A stretch of 64,000 nucleotides of DNA from Shiraia sp. slf14 (taxonomy: Eukaryota > Ascomycota > Dothideomycetes > Pleosporales > Shiraiaceae), in assembly GCA_000498155.1 (NCBI GenBank), contig AXZN01000030.1:1-64000 (forward strand), written 5' to 3'. Of the stretch, positions 1-10,609 are shown piece after piece; position 1 is the stretch's first letter, and every line of letters begins with the position of its first letter. The notes under the pieces are model-generated. The model was not told where the DNA came from, did no database searches, and saw nothing but the letters and a program-made list of their open reading frames with translations. Both the position numbers and the translations under genes were made by a program.

Positions 1-935
1 CCGGATCCTCGCTTGGAGCCTTACCCCTCGTCTCTAAGCATGTTCAATGTCAAGGGAAAGTGTTTTCGCTGAAGTTTGGGTGGGATCGGAACAAGTGTGT
101 TTTACAATTGCAGCCATGGAGCGATCCTTAATAGATGTTGTGTTGTGATGGGGTTAAGTGCATGCAGATAGCAGGGATACGTTACCACCTGCTGGGGCGC
201 AGCACACATGCACCATTTGCGAGTCAAAGTTTATGTAACAGCGACCTAAGCGATTCCATCTACGTTTTGCCATATACGACTCCGCCCGCTTTTGTCCTTA
301 GCCCGCCACTGTGCCACGATAATAACCGTCCGCGCTTCTGGTGGCACAACCAAATCTGTAAAAGTGTACCTAGAGCTTGCTGGCCTAAAAGGCGAAACCC
401 ACGTCTCCGCATCCCTTTCGCGGGCATTGCCGAATACCTTCATTGATATACTCATTAATCTGAGTTCACGCCAGGAGAGCTACACAAGTATCTTCAGCGG
501 AACCCATTGGCCATAAACCCCGATCTGCTCTAGGCCCAAGCTGGCCAGGTTCAGGTATACAAATATCGTTGATCACAAAACTCTACTTCCTTTTCGCAGT
601 GTCAAGATCAGATTTTGCAGAATATTGATGCAATCCTTGTCACTCCAATCCTGGAAAATCCATCGCAACAGATACTCATCGACGTCACGTCCTCGTGTTA
701 GCCTTCTTGCCAACGCCTCTGGAGGCAAGGGTTGGTCGATTAACATCCGATATATGGGCAAAGATCAACAAAGCAGTTAGCATGTTCAGGCTTGTTCTAT
801 GACATAGATATCTTTTTCTAATAAGGCTAATAGATCCTTAACAAGTTCTAGTTGAAATCGAAGATCCAGAAACTTCCTTGCGAAAGCAGATAATTTAGGG
901 ATTTAAACCTTTCTAATTCATATATGAGTTAATAC
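1..935. other. Intergenic, no supported gene
   Basis: No convincing gene. Positions 1-81 on the + strand are open (frame 1, ending in TGA at 79-81) and could be the last 26 codons of a gene that begins outside the window, but the stretch is too short to judge. Two short ORFs on the - strand (69 aa ending at 246, 62 aa ending at 573) show no family I recognise and have no splice partners. Confidence 0.4.
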
Positions 936-2027
936 TCATGAATTTGAACAATTGGAGGACTCGTGCGCTAGATAGTGCTGCACAGTCCGCTTAATTCCAT
1001 CCTGCATACTAACTTGTGGTTGGTACCCTAGTCTTTCTTTCGCCTTTGAAATGTCGAATGTCCGAGTCATGGTGAGGTATTTCACCATGCGACGGTTAAT
1101 CTTAGACTCCCTGGATCCAAAGCTAAACGCCCAGACGGCCCATTCCGCAACAACAGCAAAAGCATAGTACATTGAAGTTGGCACTACCGTCACCTTATCC
1201 TTTGGAACAGGATGACCAGCCTCGGCGGCCATGGCTCGAACAAAGTCCCAGAATGGCCAATGATCGTCATTGGTGATGAAGAATGCTTCCCCGTTCACCT
1301 TCAAAGGACCATTGCGGTCGGCACGACCGTCGGATTCGCGAAGCAGTGCGTCGGCCGCCAAAATGTGGGCATGCGCAGTATTACCGATGTAGGTCAGGTC
1401 ATATAAGTTGGTGCCATCGCCGATTTGAAATTTTGATCGGCCAGTCTTCGCGTTTGCAACCATCTGCGGTGTTGCTGTCGTATCGCCTTCGCCAAACAAG
1501 AGAGCACCGCGCAGCCTAGTGGTCAGCAAGCCGTTCTGTCGATTTGCGCTTTGAATTAAATCTTCGGCCATAGCCTTAGTATGGCTATAGAATTCCGTCT
1601 GTTCGGGCCAGTAAAACAAGCGACCCTCCTCTGTGACATTCACAAGGTCGGTTATGTTGTTGTGGATAACGGACGAACTAGATGTGTAGACTAGTGCCTT
1701 CACATAGTCCACCTCGGCAATACAATCGAGTAAGACCTTTGTTCCGCCTATGTTGACAGTCTCATAAACTTTATGTGTATTCTTCTGGCCCATGAGCTGA
1801 GGAGATACTGTGTGCATGATGACTTTCGGTTTGACAGTTTCTAACACTGAGCGCACGTCTCTCTGTGAGGTAATGCTTCCCTTGATATAATTTGCTCCTG
1901 GAATGCGATTGACATCTATGCGAATGTCAAACGCAGTTACATCTGACGCCTTCTTATTGTCGAAAAGTTGCTTGATGATATGATGTCCGAGCGCTCCGCA
2001 GCCGCCAAGCACGAGAACGGGATCCAT
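936..2027 (-). CDS. Erg26-like 3-beta-HSD family extended SDR
   Basis: Single-exon gene, 363 aa. It is an NAD(P)-dependent extended short-chain dehydrogenase of the 3-beta-hydroxysteroid dehydrogenase/isomerase family, like sterol-4-alpha-carboxylate 3-dehydrogenase. Seen: the Rossmann motif GGCGALG at residues 8-14, the catalytic Tyr147-x-x-x-Lys151 (YSHTK), a Ser-rich strand before it (YTSSSS), and a hydrophobic patch near residue 290 that may touch a membrane. Length fits the family (350-370 aa). The start is the ATG just before the Rossmann strand, as usual here. It could be the housekeeping sterol enzyme, but its place 1.5 kb from an NRPS-like reductase suggests a tailoring reductase/epimerase copy. 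The family call is firm; the substrate is unknown. Confidence 0.88.
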   Translation of the reverse strand: MDPVLVLGGCGALGHHIIKQLFDNKKASDVTAFDIRIDVNRIPGANYIKGSITSQRDVRSVLETVKPKVIMHTVSPQLMGQKNTHKVYETVNIGGTKVLLDCIAEVDYVKALVYTSSSSVIHNNITDLVNVTEEGRLFYWPEQTEFYSHTKAMAEDLIQSANRQNGLLTTRLRGALLFGEGDTTATPQMVANAKTGRSKFQIGDGTNLYDLTYIGNTAHAHILAADALLRESDGRADRNGPLKVNGEAFFITNDDHWPFWDFVRAMAAEAGHPVPKDKVTVVPTSMYYAFAVVAEWAVWAFSFGSRESKINRRMVKYLTMTRTFDISKAKERLGYQPQVSMQDGIKRTVQHYLAHESSNCSNS

Positions 2028-3499
2028 ACCTGTGAGTGAGTGTGTAAGCAGGTATATCAGAGAATTCGGAAATTGGAAACTTCTAGACGAGACTGAAGAG
2101 TTGAAAACAAGATAGATGTACAGGATAAAGTTATGCAGTAAATCCGTTCATTCATTTATTCTGTGCGGCGATGCTTGATGAAGGAGTGCGGCACGGGCAT
2201 TAAGCGCGATTAGCCAACATGCATCTCTCGAAACTCAACCAGTAAGCGAAGAGCGGCCCAATATATCGGGCCAGTCATGCGCAAGTACAACACACACTCG
2301 GTACTCATCTGGTCGCGAATGGACAAGGAGAAAGTGGGAGAAAATGACAATTGAACTAGTATGGGGGTGAGCATGACCTACCCTTTATACGTGGGAGATA
2401 TCAAATCACCGACTCTTTAGCTCTCAAGAGGGACAGCCTGAAGTCATTTGGCATGGATGGGTTGTCTCATCGCCTAAGGAGACCGATACGGAGGCCCAAG
2501 GTCAGATCGTGATGGAAGCGTATTCGACCGTTTGCTCATCAACTTGATGCGGGATAACTACAATGCATTTTTGGTAGTATAATTGTAAGTAAATTTGGAC
2601 TCGAGAGTTTCACATAATGCATGCTGGGGTAAGCAAAATAAGTGGTGTGAAGTTGCTTCACCCCAAAGGAGGCGCTGCAGAAGGGACGTACGATAGGAGG
2701 GGAAGGTATAGTTGTTGCTCTGGCAACCCAAAAAGTTCTTCGATAGCTCTTAATACAAGTGTTATGAGAAGGAGCTTATAACTGAAGTCTTAATGGCACA
2801 GCAAATGGATGCACCATGAGCCCATGCGCGGTTGGACGCCATCTGGAGGCCTTGCCGCTTATGGCCATCCCTACGCTAAATATTGGGTAGCTGCCGTGGA
2901 ATGTTAACCATAAGACAGGGTTGTGCATAAGCATACGCGGGGCTTAGTGGAGCACAAGCACACTCGAATTTGGCACATGTATAACTTGCTGCTTCACTTG
3001 AAAAGGCTTCTATACATATTGGAGTTTCCTCATAGACTCTCTTACTGTTTATGTCGATGTGTTGTTCAATTTTGAATTATATAAAATCCATGCAAGGTGC
3101 TCTGCCGGATTTGAGTACAAATTTGCAGATCTTAAATTTCCATCATTTGGTGTATGATTTCAATTCATCCGCATGCGCTGAGTTAAGGAAGATATTAATA
3201 TTTAGAGCTAGCTCTAGTTCCTGTTGGTACGGGTGGGAGCCGACCCTCGACCTTTCAAAAATTGGAGAACTCAGGGGAATTATTGGCCTAGATGAGGCAA
3301 TGCCAGGTGATTCAACCCTCCTTCATTCTATTCGAACAGCATGAATAGATTGTTAAACTCTTTCAACCGGGACTCTAGTTGATGTTCAAACAAGTCCTAC
3401 CACTCAACCAACATGACCGTGAGCGTTGACCAACGATGATCAGACAGTGTATTCCACAGGCCTGCCTGTCGATGCAACCACTGACTGAAGAAATTTATT
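2028..3499. other. Intergenic, 1.5 kb
   Basis: Promoter side of the SDR gene and 3' side of the NRPS-like gene. It contains one 97-aa + strand ORF (3051-3344) without recognisable domains. I see no transposon ends and no gene. Confidence 0.5.
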
Positions 3500-6400
3500 T
3501 TATTTCTTCGTGACATAACATTGCGAGACGTGAGATCCAAGGAACGCCATGTACCGCACAAGATGGTCCTCTGTCACCCCACTGTCAGCAAGTTGAGGGC
3601 GTCCAACGCTGGCCCACACCTTTTCAACATTGTCAGTACAAAGTCTCGCCATACCCTCATAAACTTCCCACCGAGTTCTCTGCACCAAGATTTTCTCTTC
3701 CATCATTGGGATTATGGCTCCCAAACGCATGGGGTGCATACTATTCATCTTGACAATTCGTGAGACCCACTCATGGTAGGGCAGTTGCTCCAAGCGCCTC
3801 CCAGAAATTCTTTCTAAAACTTCACGAAAGCGCTCAAGTGACATGTCTGTGACATTCTCGTAGTGTGGCAAGATATGGTATATGGAACCAAGGTTCTCAG
3901 GCGACATACTAACCAGAAGCATTGTCGATACGACATAATCGACTGTAGTGAACTCCTTTCGGTTGGCAGGAAGGTTTGGATAGGCGCCGAGTGCGAAAAC
4001 ATCGGAGACGAACCTTCCGACAAAGTCGTCCGGATTACCGACGCCTGTGGTCTGATCACAGAGAACAAACCCTAATCGATGAATGGTGGCACGCAGGCCC
4101 CTGCTCATAGCGACATGCATCATGACCTCGGCCACCCACTTGCTCTGAGTGTATCCCGTATCGAATAGAACGAGGTCAAGAAACGGCCGGATGTTTTCGT
4201 TCTCATAGACCCACTGAGATCGAGTTAAGCCTGTGGGGCCGAAGATGGCAGATGACGATGCATAATGTAGCGGTTTGAGGCGTCCCATTGTCGCGAGCTG
4301 GAGAATTTGGACCGTACCCAGTACATTGGCAACACGATGGACCGAGTAAGGTTGGACATAGTCCACATGCGCTGCGAGATGGAAGATAACGCTCGTCCAT
4401 GAAGCCAGATCGGCGAAGGAGGCATCGTCAAGACCTAGCTTTGGCTGCGTGAGGTTGCCGTAAAAAGGCACGATTTTGGAGAGATGTTCGACAGGAACAC
4501 CCACTAAGATGCGGTACTTGGAAAGGGTATCCAAAATGCGCTGCTTGCCCCGCGCTTGCGTGCTGGCGCGTACGAGACAGCGGACTGCCTTCACCGCAGG
4601 CAGCGCAATCAGGGCTTTAAGAAGGAAGGCTCCTACGAAGCCCGTCACGCCAGTGATGAAAACTCTGCCTTCATCATGGGACATCCAGTTCGAGACTGCG
4701 ATTTTGGGCACCTCCAGGCTATCGGCTAGACGAGTATCTTGGCTGAGGCAGGCTCGCAGATCAGTGGTGTCTATCCTAGTTGTTTCTGTGAGCAAGCTGT
4801 CAATCTCTGCTGCGAGCTCGCGAAGCGTGGGATGCTCATACAGCATCTGTACTGTACAGGAAACGTTAAAAACATGCCGCATCTGTGACAGAGCCGATGC
4901 TACGTCCAAGGAGGTGGCTCCAAGCAAGATGAAATCGCTATGAGGATCAATTTCGTCGAGCCGAAATGGCCCCAGGCAGCTATGCCAGATCAGGCGAAGC
5001 TTCTCCTCTGTCGGAGAGAGGCCATCGCGCTCTGTGACCTCTTCTATCGACTGCTGCCTGTGGTGAAGAATTCGGGCGGCCAGAGCTGCCTTATTGGCCT
5101 TCCCATTAGCATTCACGGGTAACTGATCTATGCAAAAAATCTGAGGAACCATAAATGCAGGCAACATCGCCTTTGCTTCACGCTGGCATCTTTCTCGAAA
5201 ATCGAAACCGGTCTCACTGCCAACGAGACAAGCAATAATCCAAGAGTTATTGGTAGCTGGATCATCGAGTCGGAATGCAGCTGCGGACGCCACATCTCGC
5301 AGCTTGCACAGTTCTGACTCAAGGATATCCAGATTAATCTTATAGCCGTGATACTTGACCTCATTGCTCTTGCGGGCCCTCCAGAACAGGCGACCCTCGT
5401 TGTCGCGCTCCCCAACATCAGCCGTGCGAAAGAGACGAACCGCCTCACCATGCTTACCAACGCCAGGAAGGTCGAAAAAAGCTTCTTGTGTTTTGTGAGG
5501 ATTCGAATAATAACCCCGAGATAGGCCAACGCCACCAAGGAGGATCTCGCCGGTTCCCGGGCCATGGATGATGTTCATGAACTCGTCGACCAATACAGCC
5601 TTTGCCCCCTCAATCGTATGTCCTATCGGGAGATTCCCTGTAAGAGCATCATTTCTTGTGATATCATGCGTCATGGCGAAGACTCCTGCCTCTGTAGGCC
5701 CATAGACGTTAACAAGTCGCTCAGGTGGCCCCGTCTCCATAATCGACCTGATAGCGGCGACATTGGGGGTCTCGCCAGCGGTCATAACGACACGGCAGTT
5801 ACGTAATGCATGGTGGCAGGTTGTGGCGATATGAGCCAAGAGGCTGGCCGTTATCATAACCACCGTGACGGCCTGATCTATGAGAAGCTGAGCGAAGAGC
5901 TGAGGATTGAGGATGGTCTCACGCCGGATGACGATGACTGTGGCTCCGATCGTCAGTGGAACCCAAATATCGAACAGCGATCCATCGAAGCAGGTGTTGT
6001 TAGCATGGGCGAATCGATCGTGAGAATGGTAGGTTCCCTGGCGAATGAGAAGTATCGCGCCACCCGGAACTTGAATACATTTTGGTATGCCGGTTGTCCC
6101 AGATGAGAACATGATATGTGACCGGTAATCTAGAGCAACGGGCACCGGAAAGTCCAAATCTGGAACCTTCTCTACCTCCTGGAGGGGAACGCTATAGTCA
6201 TACTCAATACGATGGACAGCCGTGACATTGCGCTGGCCATTGTCAAGGCCAGTGATGAGAATTTGGCCTCCAAGGGCATTGATCTTGGCTTGGAGCTCGC
6301 TTTCTCCGCAACGAGGATCGAGAGGGGCACATGTTCCTCCAGCATAAACTATAGCAGCTTGGGAAATGATGTTATTTACCCCAGGAGGGGCTAGCAGAAG

Positions 6401-6562
6401 TACGATCTCCTCAGCCTGGAAGGGCAACTGACGAAGTCGGGTAGCTAGAAGCTTCGCTTGTGAATGGAGGTCACGATAGCTGACACCTAAAGACCCATCA
6501 ACAACAGCCGTCTTTTCTGGCTGTATAGCGGCTTGAGAGGCAAGAAGATGCCCAATATTCAT
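3500..6562 (-). CDS. NRPS-like A-T-R carboxylate reductase
   Basis: About 1020 aa, uninterrupted. Domain order: adenylation (about 1-505), thiolation (about 520-590), thioester reductase (about 635-1010); no condensation domain. Such enzymes adenylate a carboxylic or amino acid, load it on phosphopantetheine and release it by NADPH reduction as aldehyde or alcohol. Seen: A3 loop SSGTTG (153-158), A5 YGPTE (287-291), A10 Lys488 in NANGKANK, carrier Ser551 in the variant LGATSLD (usual LGGDSL), reductase GVTGFVG (about 638-644) and YTQSKW carrying the Tyr/Lys pair. The motif CFDGSLFD keeps the Asp that in amino-acid-activating A domains contacts the alpha-amino group. The frame is open to 6721, but the ATG at 6562 opens the canonical N-terminus (MNIGHLLASQ), so I start there. 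Likely the core enzyme of a small metabolite locus; product unknown. Confidence 0.92.
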   Translation of the reverse strand: MNIGHLLASQAAIQPEKTAVVDGSLGVSYRDLHSQAKLLATRLRQLPFQAEEIVLLLAPPGVNNIISQAAIVYAGGTCAPLDPRCGESELQAKINALGGQILITGLDNGQRNVTAVHRIEYDYSVPLQEVEKVPDLDFPVPVALDYRSHIMFSSGTTGIPKCIQVPGGAILLIRQGTYHSHDRFAHANNTCFDGSLFDIWVPLTIGATVIVIRRETILNPQLFAQLLIDQAVTVVMITASLLAHIATTCHHALRNCRVVMTAGETPNVAAIRSIMETGPPERLVNVYGPTEAGVFAMTHDITRNDALTGNLPIGHTIEGAKAVLVDEFMNIIHGPGTGEILLGGVGLSRGYYSNPHKTQEAFFDLPGVGKHGEAVRLFRTADVGERDNEGRLFWRARKSNEVKYHGYKINLDILESELCKLRDVASAAAFRLDDPATNNSWIIACLVGSETGFDFRERCQREAKAMLPAFMVPQIFCIDQLPVNANGKANKAALAARILHHRQQSIEEVTERDGLSPTEEKLRLIWHSCLGPFRLDEIDPHSDFILLGATSLDVASALSQMRHVFNVSCTVQMLYEHPTLRELAAEIDSLLTETTRIDTTDLRACLSQDTRLADSLEVPKIAVSNWMSHDEGRVFITGVTGFVGAFLLKALIALPAVKAVRCLVRASTQARGKQRILDTLSKYRILVGVPVEHLSKIVPFYGNLTQPKLGLDDASFADLASWTSVIFHLAAHVDYVQPYSVHRVANVLGTVQILQLATMGRLKPLHYASSSAIFGPTGLTRSQWVYENENIRPFLDLVLFDTGYTQSKWVAEVMMHVAMSRGLRATIHRLGFVLCDQTTGVGNPDDFVGRFVSDVFALGAYPNLPANRKEFTTVDYVVSTMLLVSMSPENLGSIYHILPHYENVTDMSLERFREVLERISGRRLEQLPYHEWVSRIVKMNSMHPMRLGAIIPMMEEKILVQRTRWEVYEGMARLCTDNVEKVWASVGRPQLADSGVTEDHLVRYMAFLGSHVSQCYVTKK

Positions 6563-6963
6563 AGTATTTGGTAATCGGTATAACGGGGAAGAAAAAGCAA
6601 AAATTGTCCAAGAAAATTTGAGAATAATAGTTTTTGAGCTGCCAATGATGATAGTACTGTTAGCGTGAAGTAGCCAGATGTATTGTAGCGATATTTTTGG
6701 TTTAAGCAAGTTCGGATACAACGGATCTTCCGAAACTCAAGTAGCTTTCAGGCCTCATATTATCTCGTATAGAGCCCTGTGTACCTGTCACGCATTCATA
6801 GTTTACGTAACTAGGTTAGCAAAGAACTAGGTATCGAAGTTATATTAAATTTGTAGCGAAAATCTTACAAATATGATCTTCTATACCAACTCAAATGGGA
6901 TTAGAGCGTAGCGGAGAGCGCTAATGCCGTCTTGGAATGAATAGGCCCTCCGTACTTTGTTTT
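6563..6963. other. Intergenic, 400 bp
   Basis: AT-rich spacer between the NRPS-like start and the 3' end of the esterase on the same strand. It must hold the promoter of the NRPS-like gene. No ORF of note. Confidence 0.5.
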
Positions 6964-7773
6964 CTAAACTCTTGCCTTTACATCCTTAACAGCTTGAATG
7001 ATCTTGGGACCAATTTGTTTCGCAAGGAATTGATCTCCAGCATCGTTAGGATGCACTCCATCACTTCTCAGCATAGCATTTGTGAATCCAGCAGCGCGCG
7101 AACAGTCGGCAATCACGATCGGAGACTGGCTCGTGCTCTTCTGCGAGACCCAGCCAGCAATTTGAGAATTCACCGACTCGATTGTTGCATCGCTCCAGCT
7201 TGTTGGAATCAATTTGTCGATCTGTTCGCTTGTGTCAGAACTTGTCATATACCAGGCCGAGTTCGACTTACAATAATTTTAACCTTAGGATTTGCAGAGC
7301 GCATTGCTGTAATCAACATAGTATAAGAATCCAAAATTGAGCTCGCGCTTCGCTTTCCAATGTTTACGTCATTCGTTCCAAGCATAAATTGCACGACATC
7401 TGGTTTCGTGCTTTGCACCCAACCTGCGATGTTGTTCCTGGCAATGTCGTAGGCCTGCCAGCCTGAGTGCCCTTCGTGGTTGACGTCGAATCCAGATGGC
7501 TTTTGGCAGTTGGATTGGAGGCTGCTCATAGACCCGACAAAATCGACACTGCTTGCAAGTCCGGCTGAAGTCAACTGGTTCCAGACTTGAGGACGCCAGC
7601 AAGTGATCTCGGTTATCGAATCTCCCAGAAGCACTGAATTTGTTAGATTGCTTATTAGAGAATTTGTTGCATTTGCAATTGAAAATGAATCAGCGCTTGC
7701 ACTTACTGACTTTGACCTTTTGCGCTGTGCTTGCGGCTACCAAGCCAGCGAAAATTGCGTGTTTCAGAAGCAT
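6964..7773 (-). CDS. Secreted SGNH esterase, CE3 acetylxylan esterase-like
   Basis: Three exons: 7773-7707, 7633-7272 and 7221-6964 (introns 73 and 50 nt), giving 228 aa in frame. The first exon, 22 codons, is a signal peptide (MLLKHAIFAG..ASTAQ). The split codon A|TG then joins it to the catalytic domain. SGNH blocks: GDSITE with nucleophile Ser28, NHEGHSG (about 74-80), GTND (108-111), and the C-terminal Asp/His pair in DGVHPND. The block order and the ITCWR sequence after the nucleophile match CE3 acetylxylan esterases, which deacetylate plant xylan outside the cell. It sits 400 bp from the NRPS-like gene on the same strand; it may be a bystander or act on an acylated product. Splice sites are canonical (GTAAGT, CAG). 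Family sure; substrate inferred. Confidence 0.88.
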
Positions 7774-9237
7774 TTTGGTGGGTATTTTTCAATGGAACGT
7801 GTTGGGACAGGGTACTTCCAGCGTGCGTCCATTTGTGATTCTTATACAGTGATTCCTTGGAGCGGAGTAATGTATAAATTTCATTTCGGTGCCGACATAT
7901 TTCTCCGTCTAGACAAGCCGCGGCACTCATATTTTGGTCATGCTGCAATGGTTTTGGCTTGCCAAGTTACTACATTCAGATCGGTTGTAAACGGTGGCTA
8001 ATTAGACTGCCTTACTCGACGAGCAAAGGATATAATTGGTGCGAATCGCCAGACATGCGACAGATCCGCCTCAGGTGTTTGGTCTTAATAAACTCAGGAA
8101 GTAATTAGGCCCATATGTACTCTAATAATGTTTGAAGTTGAGGTAGCTAATCGCACCAACCGTTTAGCGAACGAAGTCGTGTTCAATGTTACCTAACCTG
8201 ATGGTAAATACCACCAATACTATAGACATTAGTCATAAGGCTTGGCACGATAATCATGGGTGGTATTGCTCCCTCTTTTTCAATTTTGTTTATGCTCGTC
8301 TACGTAGTATAGGCCAGAGCCAGCTTTTTATAGATGCATTGACGCCATGACTATGACAATTTAATTCGTTAGAATTGCACAAGTGGCACATGGTGCTCCA
8401 CACTAGATACAATGCCGGCCCAATCTGTCTGGGATGTGTATGCTACTCGCTGGTGGTAACATACAAAAGTTCAATTGCAAGTCCATAGTCAAAGTGAATT
8501 GGGTTGCTTTATTTGATCACGAGATCCTTATAGGCGTGATATTGACTGTCATAAATAGAAGCGAGGTACCTCTTATTAGGCATCTTTGACACAGAACTTG
8601 GTTGCCATGTTCATGGCTGAAACGTGGACATCGGAAACACTTAAACTGCCGAATAGGGTACATTAACTTGTAGGCTGTTTTTCAACCGAATCGTTACCTC
8701 CACACCGACCAACGAGTTGACCTCAACCGCATGTATCGTATTCCCGGTGTCAAACCTTCAATAGATTGAAAGTTCGCGCAAGTTGGCAAGATGGACCTTC
8801 CATCGAAAAAGGGATTGCCGTTTTGGCGACATGATAGCCGTAATTACATGTTGTCGGAGTTGCTACATCAAGCTCAAAGAGAATTCTAGCATGCTTACCG
8901 CAGCCACCGCAAGCGGATCCATCCCAATGACAACGCTCCTTGCATGTGCTAGGCTATGCGCCGTGAACCAACCAGCAGTGAGATGACCACCACGCCGCAC
9001 AGGTGCGTCCGCGCCGCACAGAATGACAGAGCGGTAAGGAATTCACACTAGTAGTGAGGCATTCTATAGGGCCATATTGCTTCCATTATTTAGTGATTTC
9101 GTGTTGTAGTTGACTGAGATCATCACGGCACAGCCTTTTATTAGTGGCGACCCACCACCACCACGTATGATCTCGATCATGAAGCGCGTGGTAGTCGCTC
9201 AAGGTCGAGGCTGCTGTCATTCGATTCACAAAAGAAA
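7774..9237. other. Intergenic between divergent esterase and monooxygenase
   Basis: About 1.46 kb separating two divergently transcribed accessory genes, so it should hold both promoters. ORFs here are short and unrecognised. No repeat or mobile element seen. Confidence 0.5.
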
Positions 9238-10609
9238 ATGGCGAAACATGCCATTGTTGTATGTTCTGGGCGTGAAAGTAGGTTGCAATAATCACGTATA
9301 CTAACAGTTATAGATCGGCGGCTCGATATCTGGCCTCATGTGCGGCGTGATGCTTAAGCACCACAGTTATGATGTGACTATACTCGAGCAAGAAACATTA
9401 CCTATTCGTCAGGGCTATGATGCAGGCATCAAGATCGGGCCGGCTGTTGTAGAGTTCCTTGAGAAGCACGACCGCCTCAAGCGCGACATGTCCATCGTCT
9501 GCCGACCCGGGTGGATGATTGATATAGAAGGAAAGCCAAAGGCTCAGCGAGGACAAACAATGATTACCACCAGTTGGGGTCTCATGGTCAGCGTCTTGCG
9601 TGCAAATTTCGACGGATTCACTTCAGCGGCAGTACCTGTTGCTCCCAGTCACCAACAAACGTCTGATGGCAAAGCCATTTTCCGCGGTGGCGCACGCGCT
9701 ATCGGTCTGAAAAAGACGGATAGCAAGGTTGAAGTACAGTTTATGAATGTCGAAAGCGAATCAAGCGAGGCGCTTCAGGCAGATATTATCATCGTAGCGG
9801 ATGGATCCAATTCAAGTATGCGAAATCTCTTGATTCCTGAAGTCAAACGCGAGTATCTAGGATACATGTGTTGGAGAGGGACTGCGCGAGAAGAAGACAT
9901 CCCTGCCAAATGGAATGAGCTATATTCCGAGAAGGCAACTGTGCACCTGATGAACAGGTCTTACCTGTTGAAGTAAGTATGCATCATACACAAGAAAGAG
10001 ATCAGCTCACTGATATAAAAAAACGCTCGCAGTTACACAATTCCGACCGACGATGGTGTAATTACAAAGGGCAAGCGTCTCCATAACTGGATCTGGTATT
10101 CGAACCTCCCCGTGGACTCACCCAAAATGGAGCAGCTCTTCACCGATGCCAATGGCAGATTGCATCGTGGAACTGTACCCCGTCATCTGGTCTGTCCAAA
10201 AATGTGGGCGGAACAAAAGACACTCGCAAAAGAAGCACTACCAGAAGGACTTGCAGCCATCTTAGAACAGTCTACTCCTTTTTTGACAAAAGTCTTTGAG
10301 ACTACTTCTGCCAAAGCATCCTTCTTAGATGGGAGAGTCTTCTTAGTGGGCGACGCGCAGGTTACATTGAGACCTAACATAGGTATGAGCTCAACGCATG
10401 CAGCATTTGATTGCAACGAGTTGGAGAAGGTAATTGAAGGGATTGCAACGCCCGCGCAATGGGAGAAAACAGTGTTGAGGTGGGGAGCTGCACAACAAGG
10501 GTTTGGAAAGGTCATCAGCGCTTACGGGCTACGAAGCAAGTTCTCGGTCGCGTGGAATGCTCTTTGCTGGCTTTTCCTATTGTTCGGCCAAAAGATTGGT
10601 ATTTTATGA
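9238..10609 (+). CDS. FAD-dependent monooxygenase
   Basis: Three exons: 9238-9258, 9314-9972, 10033-10609 (introns 55 and 60 nt), giving 418 aa. The 21-nt first exon (MAKHAIV) splices to IGGSISGLMCG and so completes the FAD-binding beta-alpha-beta fold, which supports this start. A second flavin motif, VFLVGDAQ followed by RPN, lies near residue 325; this GD-x-RP pattern is seen in group A flavoprotein hydroxylases of the 2,6-dihydroxypyridine-monooxygenase-like branch. The C-terminus is hydrophobic (WNALCWLFLLFG) and may anchor the enzyme to a membrane. The expected reaction is NAD(P)H- and O2-dependent hydroxylation or epoxidation of a small molecule. Next to the NRPS-like reductase and the OPT transporter, a tailoring role is plausible but unproven. 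Confidence 0.87.

Noticed and set aside
6563..6721. Upstream extension of the NRPS-like frame
   Set aside because: It adds 53 residues of AT-rich, non-homologous peptide before the standard A-domain start.
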